Source: Paragonimus westermani
Lineage: Eukaryota > Platyhelminthes > Trematoda > Plagiorchiida > Troglotrematidae
Direction of reading: 5' to 3'
NCBI GenBank assembly: GCA_008508345.1
Contig: QNGE01002386.1
Location: forward strand, 1 to 64,000
Length of the DNA: 64,000 nucleotides
Part shown: positions 1 to 9,563 of the stretch, in pieces
Position numbering within the stretch: position 1 is the stretch's first letter
How the letters are laid out: each line of letters begins with the position of its first letter
The notes under the pieces: generated by a model
What the model was told of the DNA's origin: nothing
Seen by the model: the letters and a program-made list of their open reading frames with translations, nothing else
Databases searched by the model: none
Position numbers and translations under genes: made by a program

Positions 1-3000
1 CGATATCTGTTCATTGCTCGAGCTGAAAATCAGGGAAACTCAACTTGTGATCAGAATGGAAACACAACGGTGATAGATGGCCAGTTTATCTAATCAATCT
101 TTGGAGAAATAAAAGCTGCACGGTGAAGATTTTGAGAGTATTTCGATGGTCTTCTGTTGAGAGATACTAGTTGTGCAAATTGGAGATCAGTGTCCTTATT
201 AAAATTGTAATTTAGCAGCACGTTAGAAAGTATGTTCCGATAAATGAAGAACATATAGTTAGAGTTCCGTCTGTCGCTAAAAAACAACATTGACGGAAGA
301 TGAATAATCTACAAACGTATCACTGTATGTGATAAGGGAGTTGCGTTCGCGGGTTGATGTGCGATTTTAAGCAAACGTCAAATATTGCCTTAACCAAGCA
401 GGTCGCCTGGCAGTGGTGAATGTGCCAGTTTGCTGAGAGTACGATCGACATGTTGTAAAATGGATCATAACATCGTCCGCCGAAACAATTTTGATTGGAC
501 GTTGCATAACTGGCGACTGTATTCGCCAATGCTCACCGTTACCAACACTCCATTTTACTCGGTTCACTTGTCTTCTGTGGATTGTGAACATTGCTGAACC
601 CCGTCCAGTCACGGTTGGCAGGAAGATGGAGTATGCGAAGCAACCTGATCGTGTCCCTTCAGCAGCCTAGATACTAAGGTTATTCCCACGGCCCCTCCGT
701 CGAAACGGCCCTGATAGATTACCACATCCGGATCACAAGATCGTTACTGCGCTTCACTCTTTTGAACCTGAATGTGTCATGCTTTACTATTTGCGTGTAT
801 CGTCACGCACCAGACCGAACAATGGGCTTGTGAAGCCGCCTATACATCTTCGATCTGGAAGTCAAATGAACAAGAATTTCGCACCACAATTTTTCCAACC
901 ACAATCTCTATATATTGAACTTCAAAAAATATGCATGTTCTGGGGATTTAACGGATTGCATGAAGAAGTGCGGTGCAAGTTATACGTTCGTGATAGTTCT
1001 TACACAATTAAATAAGGTTCTCTTTTTTGCAGTGTTTAGTGTACACGTTTGTCAATGGTAAAATGCGATCACGTTTTCAATGCTTCCAAATCTACCATCG
1101 AATGAAGGGAACACAAGGAGACTGCATGGGAAGAGATAAGCACTGGTTACACCGATATGTCGTGCATTAGTTAGCATCTGCAAAGTTAGCTGCAGCTCAT
1201 GGATTTCAGACAAGTGGACACGGAGTGATGCTTCTCAGTGTTTTACTTTCTTGTGCATGGTAATTATTTTTGATAATATGTGGACTCGGAATGATGACCA
1301 CATTTGAATTTCGAGATCTGGATTCCGAAGCATATAGAAATTCATTCTTAAGTTACACACTTCCCGTGAAACGTCAGTGAACCGAAGAACCCAAGAGAAG
1401 TCATGACGAACCTGTTTTGGTCGGCCTAATGGTTTAATGGATTGAATGATCCAGTAGGCACCTTAGGTTTAATTTCCAGTGGCTTTTTTACAGAGTGCAG
1501 TGCCGCTTGCAAAAGTGCGGAATGTGCACATTAGATTGAAAGCTGTGGAGCAGAGTTGTTGTTCGTTCTCTGGATCTCAGTGAATGAACGGTCGTAAACC
1601 CGCCACTGAATTGCAACGCCGTTGGTAGAATTAATGCAAGAGCTTTTAACAGGTGTGACCCTTTCCATCTCAACACTAAACTTTTTTTAGGACAAAACAA
1701 ACAGCAAACTTGTTTTCTTCCGAATTATTTCTTGCCTGAGACTTGATGTTCAATAATTTCATTATCAACCTATGGAAACAATATCAATTTAATAAGGCAT
1801 AGCAAACCCTTACGGTACAATGTGATCAGGTGTGTTCACGGTTAACTAAGTGAGCGCAGTTGAGCCACTGCGTTGGTTTACAATTGTTAGTTTGTCATAA
1901 CCTTTAACGTCTTATGCCATCTGTCAGTAAATATGGTATCGTAAGTTATAAATTAAGTGGATGTAGAAAGCTGTTGGGAGCTAAAAATTTGGAAACCACC
2001 ACCAAAATTCATTTTTTAGAGGTTAAACACGGTTTCTAGGGTCTCGTGGGTTGAAAGAACGAGTGACTTTCGCACAACTCGGTAACTTTCGAGGGTCCAC
2101 AACAGGGACCGTCTGACATTCACCTATACAAAACTGAGCAATGCAATCCTAGCTGAGCGTTATTTCCAGAAAAATTCAGCAATACGTGAGAATTTGGCCG
2201 AGCAGAGTTCTTGTATATCTCGTGAACCATTTATTGGTAAACAGAGTCCGACCGAACATGTTGAACTGTAACGCTTGACCCCACACGTCACAACTCAGCG
2301 GAAAAACAAATGTGGGTTACGACACCAGAATGAATTCGCCGAACAAAACTGCTCATTTCCCTCATTTTGACTCGCGTTCTTAAGCATGAAACATTTCGTC
2401 GCCACGCTGTTATAAATCTGGTGTTGGTCGATTGTATTCAGGTGTTCGTCTTTTACAGATGATATTTTATTTATTGAATAATGTTGTGGTGAATAACCCG
2501 AAACCAAATCAGTTCATAAAGTGAAGTGAATACATGTGACCAAATAACAATGCGTCATTGGTGGAGAAGCAACATCTGGTTTCGGGATCGTGAATCAGAC
2601 GTGAATTAATTTACTGATACGTCCTTGCAACCGACCTTGTCTGTACAAAATGGTTAACCTGAGGAACTCGTCAGAAAATTTCAACATAAAATACGGAGCA
2701 AGATTTTGTCATTACATTGGTTTCCGTTCTTTTCGAAAGTGATCTGGAGTCAGATTCCATCAGTTCAAACAAATCCATAAGCATCAGTCAGCGATAATCG
2801 GAAGTAGATTCGAGCGTGATCCACAGACATCCGTATGGCAGGCTTCCACAGTCCGGAATTAAAAAACGCAGTTTTTCAAAATCCTCACTTGCTTATTTCT
2901 GCTACCCCCAAAATATATAAGCAGAATGACGTCCTATTCGTAGATTTGATTGTGATTTAGATATTTCTATCGCCACCGAAAATGTGGAACTGTTGCTTAA

Positions 3001-3588
3001 CAAATAGTCCGGTTAACAGAATGCCGGAATATAACGCTCAACTGTTACAAGGCAATAGGATGAGCGCAAAATTCAGAGAGCAATTAGAGAGGAAAATAGG
3101 ATTTGGCCTGTAGTAACATGATGTGTGATATTCTTGTGCAATAGAACCTCAAATCTAAACAAACTTCTGTTTTCTGCTTCTCCAAATCGAGGCTGTGAGA
3201 TCGTTCATCGATTTGATCGACACGTAATCATTTTAATAGAAGTAGACTGCAGCTCAATCGTCTGTCATTCCTATCACACCTACCGATATGGGTACCTGCT
3301 GGTGAAAGATGTGAGGTAGACAGCCAGTGAGTTGACTTAGAGGGTTAGAACTGGCTTGGTCGAATTCAAGTCACTCATTTGTTGAAGAAGAAGGCGGCGT
3401 GTCAGTTTCAATTACATGAGGTTCTAGGAGGTTTCGGTGAATTTTCTGCAAAGTATGGACGTTTACCAAAAGGATCAATAGGAGCAGTGGAAGCGCCATC
3501 TTTTTTGTCTCTTCTACTGGTCAACTGGTTCCCAGTTGCGTGCTTCCAAGGTATAAACAACATGGTTGATAAATGAATTGAGAATAGT
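1..3588. other. Gene-free stretch
   Basis: ORFs here are at most about 80 codons in all frames and none resembles a known protein. No tRNA, rRNA or clear repeat is seen. It could be intergenic or part of a large intron. Confidence 0.6.
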
Positions 3589-3697
3589 ACAACGTTCCGA
3601 GCAAGTTATAATACTCCATATTTTAACCACCTCGGACTGAGCAAGATCAGCCCAGGTGGTTGAAAAGAAGACTGTTACAACTTGCTCGGAACGTTGA
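3589..3697. repeat. Foldback repeat: two copies of a ~44-bp unit facing each other
   Basis: The left arm (3589-3632) and right arm (3654-3697) are imperfect reverse complements around a 21-bp spacer. The outer 20 bp of each arm, around AACGTTCCGAGCAAGTT, are nearly perfect, and the inner AGGTGGTT end is also conserved. A related unit sits at 40954-41006. Units of the form CCACC...GGTGG...ACGTTG are common at the 3' ends of dispersed invertebrate retroposons, but the family here is not identified. Confidence 0.8.
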
Positions 3698-5241
3698 GTT
3701 ATTTCCAATCCGCTCATCCGCCGAGTGTTAAACAAGACTTCCAAACTGTTTGAATTCATTCGTACTATATTGGGTGCGGATATCTTAAAACTGATCAATA
3801 AACAGCGTGGCGTTAAATGTTCACTAGTAAACACAGGTTTATTGAATTAAACATTGCTCACTCCACTTCTATGCACTTAAACGAACATTGTTATTTTTCG
3901 GTTCTATAGAGCTTAAGCATTACTAAAAAATTCAGGTTTGTTCCTTGTTTTCACACTGATTCTGTGACGCCAAATCCAGATGGGATATTGAAAGACTGCT
4001 ACAGAACCAATGTAGTTCTCACTTACTCAAAAGTCTGTAGACTTTAATGTACGTCTGGGGATCCACTAACACTGTAAAGCAGACTTTCGAAGGGCGAAGA
4101 CTGGCCAACTTTGTTGGACCTTATTGCTAAAGCGAGTCTACTAACTTGAAGTTAAGGCAATAAGCAATACAATATTCACTGGCACAATTGAGGAAACCAG
4201 CGGGTGGTGCAGTTAGCACTGGAGAACATAGTTAGATGTAGCTGCAAATGGGGTTGATTACATATTGAAATGAAGAATTTTCTCCGCTGATTCTGAATAG
4301 ATCAGGTTCTCGATGTTATTCTCGATGCTATTCTCTACGTCCGAACGAAATCCAGTACCTCATTTTACGCGTGACTGTGGAGCCCTCTCTTTTCTGCGCC
4401 TGTATATTACTGTACACATTGTCATCCGCTATAACGTATGTTAGCTTGAAATAATCTCGCTAATACTAAGCAGAAAAGTTCATTCTGGAGAGAAGTTGCG
4501 GGACAAAATGTTCCATATAAGTCTTTACCGTACTGTGCAAACTACTTGTTGTCGAGCATGTATTGCCACGTCTCATAAATAGTAGTTAAACTGATGTGGC
4601 TATTACGAACAACATAAAAAATAAATGTATAATTTTCAAACCTGTTGCTCTGTCCACGCACCCCTAGAACACTGTCCAGCAAAGAAGACTAAACTGTGAA
4701 ACTCAACAAACATAACCGTTTACCGTGGAGAAACTCATAATTTCTCATAAACCTGATCGTCCAGCTAAAAGGGGGAAGTCACAGGCCAAAACATGGACAA
4801 AACGTTTCTGTAACGTTCAAGCCGCGAATGTTGGACAGGCACAGGTCCAGTTAGCTTTACTCAATTAACGCGGATCATAAGGGATAACTCTTATTCTAAT
4901 TTAAGTCGCCCTTGCGGCATAGAGGTGAGTCTTCGATTGGTCGACATCGGTCCACATGAACCACACCTGACCGGTTATCATAATATGGACCTTACACGCA
5001 AGCGGAGAACAATTTACTCTGTATGGCGTTGCTGTGGCACATTTGTTGCCTCTATGCTCATGCATAAAACTACTGGCTTGATCTAACTCCAGTGGATGTT
5101 GTGACACAAACGCTAAAATTCATGCTGTTAAAAACCCACGCTATGTTCTTGCTCTCCATGTCACCGCGTCTACAAAAACAACAACCCCTGATGTGACCTT
5201 TATACCAGTTGCGCTCTACTGAATATTGTACATTCGACATG
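3698..5241. other. Gene-free stretch before the retrotransposon
   Basis: No ORF above about 70 codons apart from those overlapping the foldback, and no recognised motif. It is the pre-insertion host DNA on the left of the LTR element. Confidence 0.6.
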
Positions 5242-5245
5242 ATAC
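5242..5245. repeat. Left target-site duplication (ATAC)
   Basis: ATAC directly precedes the 5' LTR and is repeated directly after the 3' LTR at 9560-9563. A 4-bp duplication fits Ty3/Gypsy integrases, which make 4-6 bp. The match supports the LTR ends chosen here. Confidence 0.75.
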
Positions 5246-5520
5246 TGTTGTATGACAGGCAGTTTCGGTGTGAGTAGTATACTACTCACAAGTAGTGTAT
5301 TACCCACGGGGGACATTCAGGAGCAAAAGGACAGGCCCCGAACACGACGGACAAGAAGAGACTATCGAAACAGTGTGTACATGCTGTGTGAGAATTTTCA
5401 CCAAGGCGAATAACCACGCACTGTCACCCAATGTATGTGAATGCGTGTATATCGTGCAAATGAGTGTACGCGTTTGTGGTTTAGTTTTTGACATGACCCA
5501 TACGGAAGTTTGCGCAATAA
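5246..5520 (+). repeat. 5' LTR, missing its 3' end
   Basis: It aligns with 9247-9521 at a constant offset of 4001 bp with no gaps. Homology stops just after GCGCAATAA near 5520. The last roughly 38 bp of the LTR, including the ACAACA end, are absent here, and gag-like sequence begins almost at once. A deletion therefore removed the U5 end, the primer binding site and the first part of gag. It contains a 22-bp perfect palindrome at 5269-5290. Confidence 0.93.
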
Positions 5521-5621
5521 TGCTGGCTGCCCCGTGAACGCTGGTGAAGGGCAGGGCGAAGGCGGTGCTAAACGCAGCGCGAAGAGGCCCTGCGAAGATG
5601 GAGTGGGCCGCTGCAAAGTAG

Positions 5622-6137
5622 TCGCTGGTGGCTGCGTTTGACAGCCCGGCCGACCGCCAGGAGGCCATGCGGCGGTTCAATGCGGCCAGGCTTGAACAAG
5701 GAGCGGACCCGTCCGTGTTTGCCGCCACTCTGCAAGGTTTGCTGAACAGGGTTCTGCCAGGATTGGATCAAGAATCACGACGACAGTTTTTAACGGAACA
5801 GTTTATTGAAGGTCTCCCGATGGCGGCTCGCGACCAAGTCCGTATTGCCCATGTCGCACGGCCGATGGACCTTGACGATCTGGCGAAGGTGACGCGGGCG
5901 TTGGCAGTAATGTCCGTGGCCTCAGTGGATGCAAACAGCAATACGGACAAGAAGACACTGGAGGTAATGCAGAAGACAATGAAGCAACTCGCAGCGGATG
6001 TAGCTGCCCTGAAAACAGCAGCACGGAAGAACGAGCAACCAGGAGGCTGCTTCATATTTGGGGGAAAAGGACATTGGAAGAAGGATTGCCCAATCCGGCG
6101 GTTTAAGAGGTCTAAAAATGAAGTGTTTCGTGATTGA
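5622..6137 (+). pseudogene. gag: gag remnant (capsid C-terminal part and zinc knuckle)
   Basis: Gag packages the element RNA. Open reading starts after an in-frame TAG at 5619-5621; the same frame continues upstream of that stop through alanine-rich codons (about 5571-5618), so the stop lies inside the original gene. The track starts at a GTG at 5628, not a true ATG start. Visible parts are a helical capsid-like segment, a Lys-rich linker, and a nucleocapsid zinc knuckle at 6048-6089. The knuckle has CX2-F-X4-H-X4-C spacing: the second metal-binding Cys is Phe (6057-6059), so zinc binding should be lost. The ORF ends in TGA at 6135-6137, and the next 18 bases are open in the same frame up to the pol ATG at 6156. 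The N-terminal part of Gag is missing because of the LTR-side deletion. Confidence 0.85.
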
Positions 6138-6155
6138 TGGGCGGGTCAACTAGTA

Positions 6156-7823
6156 ATGGGAGCGATTGAGAAGGGGGCCGTACATACAAGGGTTGAAGTT
6201 GATGAAGAGGTAGAACAGTGTTTAGTCGATGCAGGGGCAGCTATTTCGTTGATTGATCGTGCCGAAAAACAAAACCTAGAACCGACATCTATGATGATCA
6301 GGATGGTTGGAGGTCAGAGTCTACTGGTTGACGGTGTGAAAGAATGTGGGGTACGTATCGGAGGCCATATCGTAAAGCACCGTTTCATTGTGTCCCTAGA
6401 AACCAGGCAAATGATACTCGGAGCCGATTTCCTCGCTGCAACAGATGCTGTGATTGACTTGAAGCTCAAAAGTTTGTCAACCAAGTATGGCTCTCTGACG
6501 CTCATAGGACAGCGAAATGATAGCGTCAACCAAGTACGCAAGGTTAAAACCCCTAGTTGCACAGCCCCCTTGCTCCAGTCCACGGTCGAGAAATACGCGG
6601 AAGTATTTACGACTGACGATGATCCGTACGGATTTTGCAACTGGATTGCCCATGAAATACCAACAACCGGAACATTTCGACCTCACGGGCCCCGCAGGAT
6701 ACCGGTTCATCTTGAGGAGGAATTGAGGAGACAAATACAGAACATGCTGAGCGAGGATGTTATCGAAGAAGCCAACAGTCCGTACAACTCGCCTGTTCTC
6801 CTGGTGAAGAAGTCCAACGGGAAGTACCGCTTTTGTGTGGATTTTAGACGGCTGAATGAGGTAACACAGAATACAGTCGTACCAATACCGTCCGTCGCTG
6901 ATATTTTTGACAAGCTACAGCAGGCGAAATTGTTCACAGTTTTGGACTTACGCTCCGGATACTGGCAAGTACCAATTAAACCCACAGATCGTGAGAAGAC
7001 CGCATTCACGGTAGGCGAAAAACAGTATCAGTTCAAGCGCATGCCGTTTGGCCTATCCGGGGCACCGTTCACATTTCGGCGCCTGATGGTTCAGCTGGTA
7101 AAACGACTGGATAATGTGGCGGTATACGGAGATGATATCGTAATATACAGCAACACGGAATCGGAACATGCTGCCCATATAGATGCTGTCTTGAATCGCA
7201 TTAAGAACTCAGGACTGCGGATCAATGCTGATAAGTCACAGCTCGGACGATCATCGGTGGTGTTACTGGGACACAAGGTGGGTCAAGGTGAAATCAAGCC
7301 TCTGCCGGAGAAAATACTGACAATTAGAGAGGCCGTGGCTCCGAATTCCAAACGAACCCTGAGACAATTTTTGGGTCAAGCGGGGTACTACAGTCGGTTC
7401 GTGAAAAATTTTCACTCCATTGCATCGCCATTGTACGAACTCCTTCGAAAAGACAAGAAATTTGAATGGACCGACGATGCCCAGAGGGCGTTCAAGCGAG
7501 TGCAACAAGCGATGAACGAGCAACAACTGACGTTGAAACTACCGAATACAAAAGAAACGTTCATCGTAGCAACAGATGCCAGTGACCGTGGCATTGGGGC
7601 AGTACTCAAGCAAAAGGAAGGAGTAATCGAGTATGCCAGCAGAGTCCTGAATTCAACGGAGCAGAAATATTCGATTATTGAAAAGGAATATTTGGCAATC
7701 GTCTGGGCACTGGACAAGTGGAGGCCGTACCTGTTGGGTCAACAGTTTCACGTGGAGACGTATCACAAACCCCTGGAATGGATCATGACTACGAGGGATC
7801 TGAGAGGCAAATTAGCCCGATAG
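6156..7823 (+). pseudogene. pol: pol remnant: protease, reverse transcriptase, most of RNase H
   Basis: This is in the same frame as gag. Protease: the catalytic loop reads Asp25-Ala26-Gly27 (6228-6236), where retroviral-type aspartic proteases have DTG or DSG; the flap-side ILGADFL motif is present. Reverse transcriptase: the KYRFCVDFRRLN block, Asp264 in LDLRSGYWQV, the MPFGLSGAP block and the catalytic YGDD box (residues 324-327, 7125-7136) are all intact. Thumb and connection regions follow (LGHKV, FLGQAGYYSRFVKNF). RNase H: Asp474 in ATDAS and the EKEYLAIVWAL segment are present, but the position of the last catalytic Asp is Tyr536 (7761-7763). A TAG at 7821-7823 interrupts the C-terminal end of RNase H, and the frame continues beyond it. 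RT therefore looks best preserved, while protease and RNase H carry key losses. Confidence 0.95.
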
Positions 7824-8624
7824 GCATTACGTTTACAGGAATATGACTTCACGAACAACCATGTGCCTGGTTTCAGCAATTGCGTCGCGGATTTTCTTTC
7901 TCGACCACAAGTAGACGACGAACTCCCCAAAGTGACCTTTGGAGTCAACGACTTAATAATGGAGCAGGACTCACAAACGCTAGTACGCCTACAGCGTCAA
8001 TATAAGGTCCTCCGGAAAGTGATTGAAGCTCTGGCAAGAGGCGTCAGAATCCCCACGAATACTAAGGATGAGGAGCTGAAACTAATCGCATCCCAATGGA
8101 GAAGAGTTGGCTTAAACAGTTCAGGCGTATTGACATGGCAGCATGGCGTTGGGCGCCCGTGCGTGGTAGTCATCCCGAGACAACTGAGGAGGAAAGTGGT
8201 GGCAGACTGCCATGAAATGGCCCACACCGGATGCACTAGGACGTACGATCCATTACGACAAAGAGCATATTGGCCGAAGATGAAGGAGGATGTGACAACT
8301 TACGTGGTTGCATACCGACAGTGTCAGTTACTGAAAGGCGACAATCGGGGAGCCCAACAGCCCTTACAGCCAATAACATTCTCCGAAATCGGTGAGCTCT
8401 GGTCTATGGATCTTATGAGCCCATTTCCACTGAGCGCTTGTAGTAACCAGTACGTTCTGGTTATGACAGAACACTTTACCCGTTGGATCGAAGCGACTGG
8501 CGTTCCGGATCAGAAAGCACCTACGTTGGGAGACATGATGATGAAGCACATTGTAGCAAACCACGGTGTACCAAAGGCGATCTTGATGCATCAGGGACCA
8601 TGCTTCGAAAGCGAGGAGTTTTGA
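7824..8624 (+). pseudogene. pol: pol remnant: end of RNase H, integrase zinc-binding domain and most of the core
   Basis: The frame continues directly from the TAG at 7821-7823. It first completes the RNase H tail, including the VADFLSRP motif typical of Gypsy elements. The integrase HHCC domain follows: the His pair is present (codons 8211-8213 and 8223-8225) and one Cys (8322-8324), but the other expected Cys is Tyr (8313-8315), so the zinc site is broken. In the core domain the first catalytic Asp is present (8409-8411, in WSMDLMSP). The second is replaced by His (8589-8591, in LMHQGPCF). An in-frame TGA at 8622-8624 ends the segment. Integration activity should be lost. The only ATG near the start (7863) is internal and not a genuine start. 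Confidence 0.93.
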
Positions 8625-9161
8625 ACACGCATGCAACAACTGGGAATCAAGCGCATCCGAACGACCCCGTATCACCCACAAACGAATGGCCTAACAGAAC
8701 GTAACAACCAAACGGTCAAAGAATGGTTATCAGCCAGAGGAGGAGACTGGGAGTCTGCGTTACCACTGGTGTTATTGGCCTACCGGGCGTCTGTGCAGGC
8801 GAGCACGAAGAAATCTCCATTTCAATTGATGTACGATAGAACCTGTCGACTTTCGGTGGATCAGGACATTGGGATATGGCCAGAGTGCATTGATTTCACT
8901 AGAGAATTGGTTACCGAAAGAGAAAGAGCCAAACGAAATCTGAAAGCATCGCAGGCACGCACAAAGGAGCAATCCGCAAGGCAACGGTTTGGCAAGACTA
9001 GAATGTTCAACCTAAGAGAAGGGGTTAAATATCGAGACCATCGGAACACGGGTGCCAGCGGGCCAGTATACACGATCAAGAAGGACGGCGAGACGAAACG
9101 AGTGCACGCCAGTGAGTTATCAACGTGGCACGAGATGCCGGCGCGACGAACCAGAAGATAA
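8625..9161 (+). pseudogene. pol: pol remnant: integrase core end and C-terminal domain
   Basis: The same frame resumes after the TGA at 8622-8624. It carries the catalytic Glu of the DDE core (8697-8699, in HPQTNGLTER), the LLAYR block and the PFQLMYDR block. A basic helix follows, then a C-terminal module ending in a Gly-Pro-containing motif (about 9058-9075) and a natural stop at 9159-9161. No chromodomain is evident after it. The segment ends 71 bp before the polypurine tract, leaving no space for an env gene. Confidence 0.92.
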
Positions 9162-9232
9162 ATAATCCGGAAGGAAACACTGCGTCGATCGGAGAGGATT
9201 CGTCGACAAATGCAAAGGAACCAAGGAACCTC

Positions 9233-9246
9233 AGAAGGGGGAGGAG
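9233..9246 (+). other. Polypurine tract of the retrotransposon
   Basis: The all-purine run AGAAGGGGGAGGAG ends one base before the 3' LTR boundary chosen here. Position and composition are as expected for the plus-strand primer site. Confidence 0.8.
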
Positions 9247-9559
9247 CGTTGTGTAACACGCAGTTTCGTTGTGAGTAGTATACTACTCACAAGTAGTGTA
9301 TTACCCACAGGCGACATTCAGGAACAAAAGGACAAGCCCCGAACTCGACGGACAGGAAGAGACTATCGGAACAGTGTGCGAATGCTGTGTGAGAACTTTC
9401 ACCGAAGCGAATGACCACGTACTGTCACCCAATGTATGTAAATTCATGTCCGTCATGCAAATGAATGTACGCGTTTGTGGTTTAGTTTTTGACATGACCC
9501 ATGCGGAAGTTTGCGCAATAAACCTGCTTTTTGGCCGAGCGTTTTTTGCGGACACAACA
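9247..9559 (+). repeat. 3' LTR, complete (313 bp)
   Basis: It starts CGTTGT (the first base differs from the TGTTGT of the 5' copy) and ends ACAACA, followed by the ATAC duplication. It carries a perfect palindrome of 24 bp at 9269-9292 and an AATAAA at 9517-9522. The polypurine tract lies just upstream. Confidence 0.93.
9517..9522 (+). terminator. LTR polyadenylation signal AATAAA
   Basis: The hexamer lies about 40 bp before the end of the 3' LTR, where the R region of a Gypsy LTR usually ends. The equivalent position of the 5' LTR reads AATAAT, at the point where homology is lost. Confidence 0.55.
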
Positions 9560-9563
9560 ATAC
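9560..9563. repeat. Right target-site duplication (ATAC)
   Basis: This is the partner of 5242-5245. It follows the ACAACA terminus of the 3' LTR with no gap. Confidence 0.75.

Larger units (their letters stand above)
5246..9559 (+). mobile_element. Degenerate Ty3/Gypsy LTR retrotransposon (4.3 kb)
   Basis: Order from left to right: truncated 5' LTR, gag remnant with a zinc knuckle, protease, reverse transcriptase, RNase H, integrase, polypurine tract, 3' LTR. RNase H precedes integrase, which is the Ty3/Gypsy (Metaviridae) order. The ends are TGTTGT...ACAACA and the insertion is flanked by ATAC on both sides. No env-like ORF follows pol. Coding lies in a single frame from 5622 to 9161, interrupted by in-frame stops at 5619-5621, 6135-6137, 7821-7823 and 8622-8624. 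I hand-counted about 29 differences between the LTRs over about 275 aligned bp, roughly 10%, so the insertion is old. The element is G+C-richer than its surroundings. The clade within Ty3/Gypsy cannot be fixed by eye. Confidence 0.95.

Noticed and set aside
3323..3372. Possible tRNA-like head (AGTTGACTTAGAGG ... GGTCGAATTCAAG)
   Set aside because: Both boxes match poorly and no body homology to families A or B follows.
9162..9246. env-like gene after pol
   Set aside because: Only 71 bp separate the pol stop from the polypurine tract, so there is no space for one.
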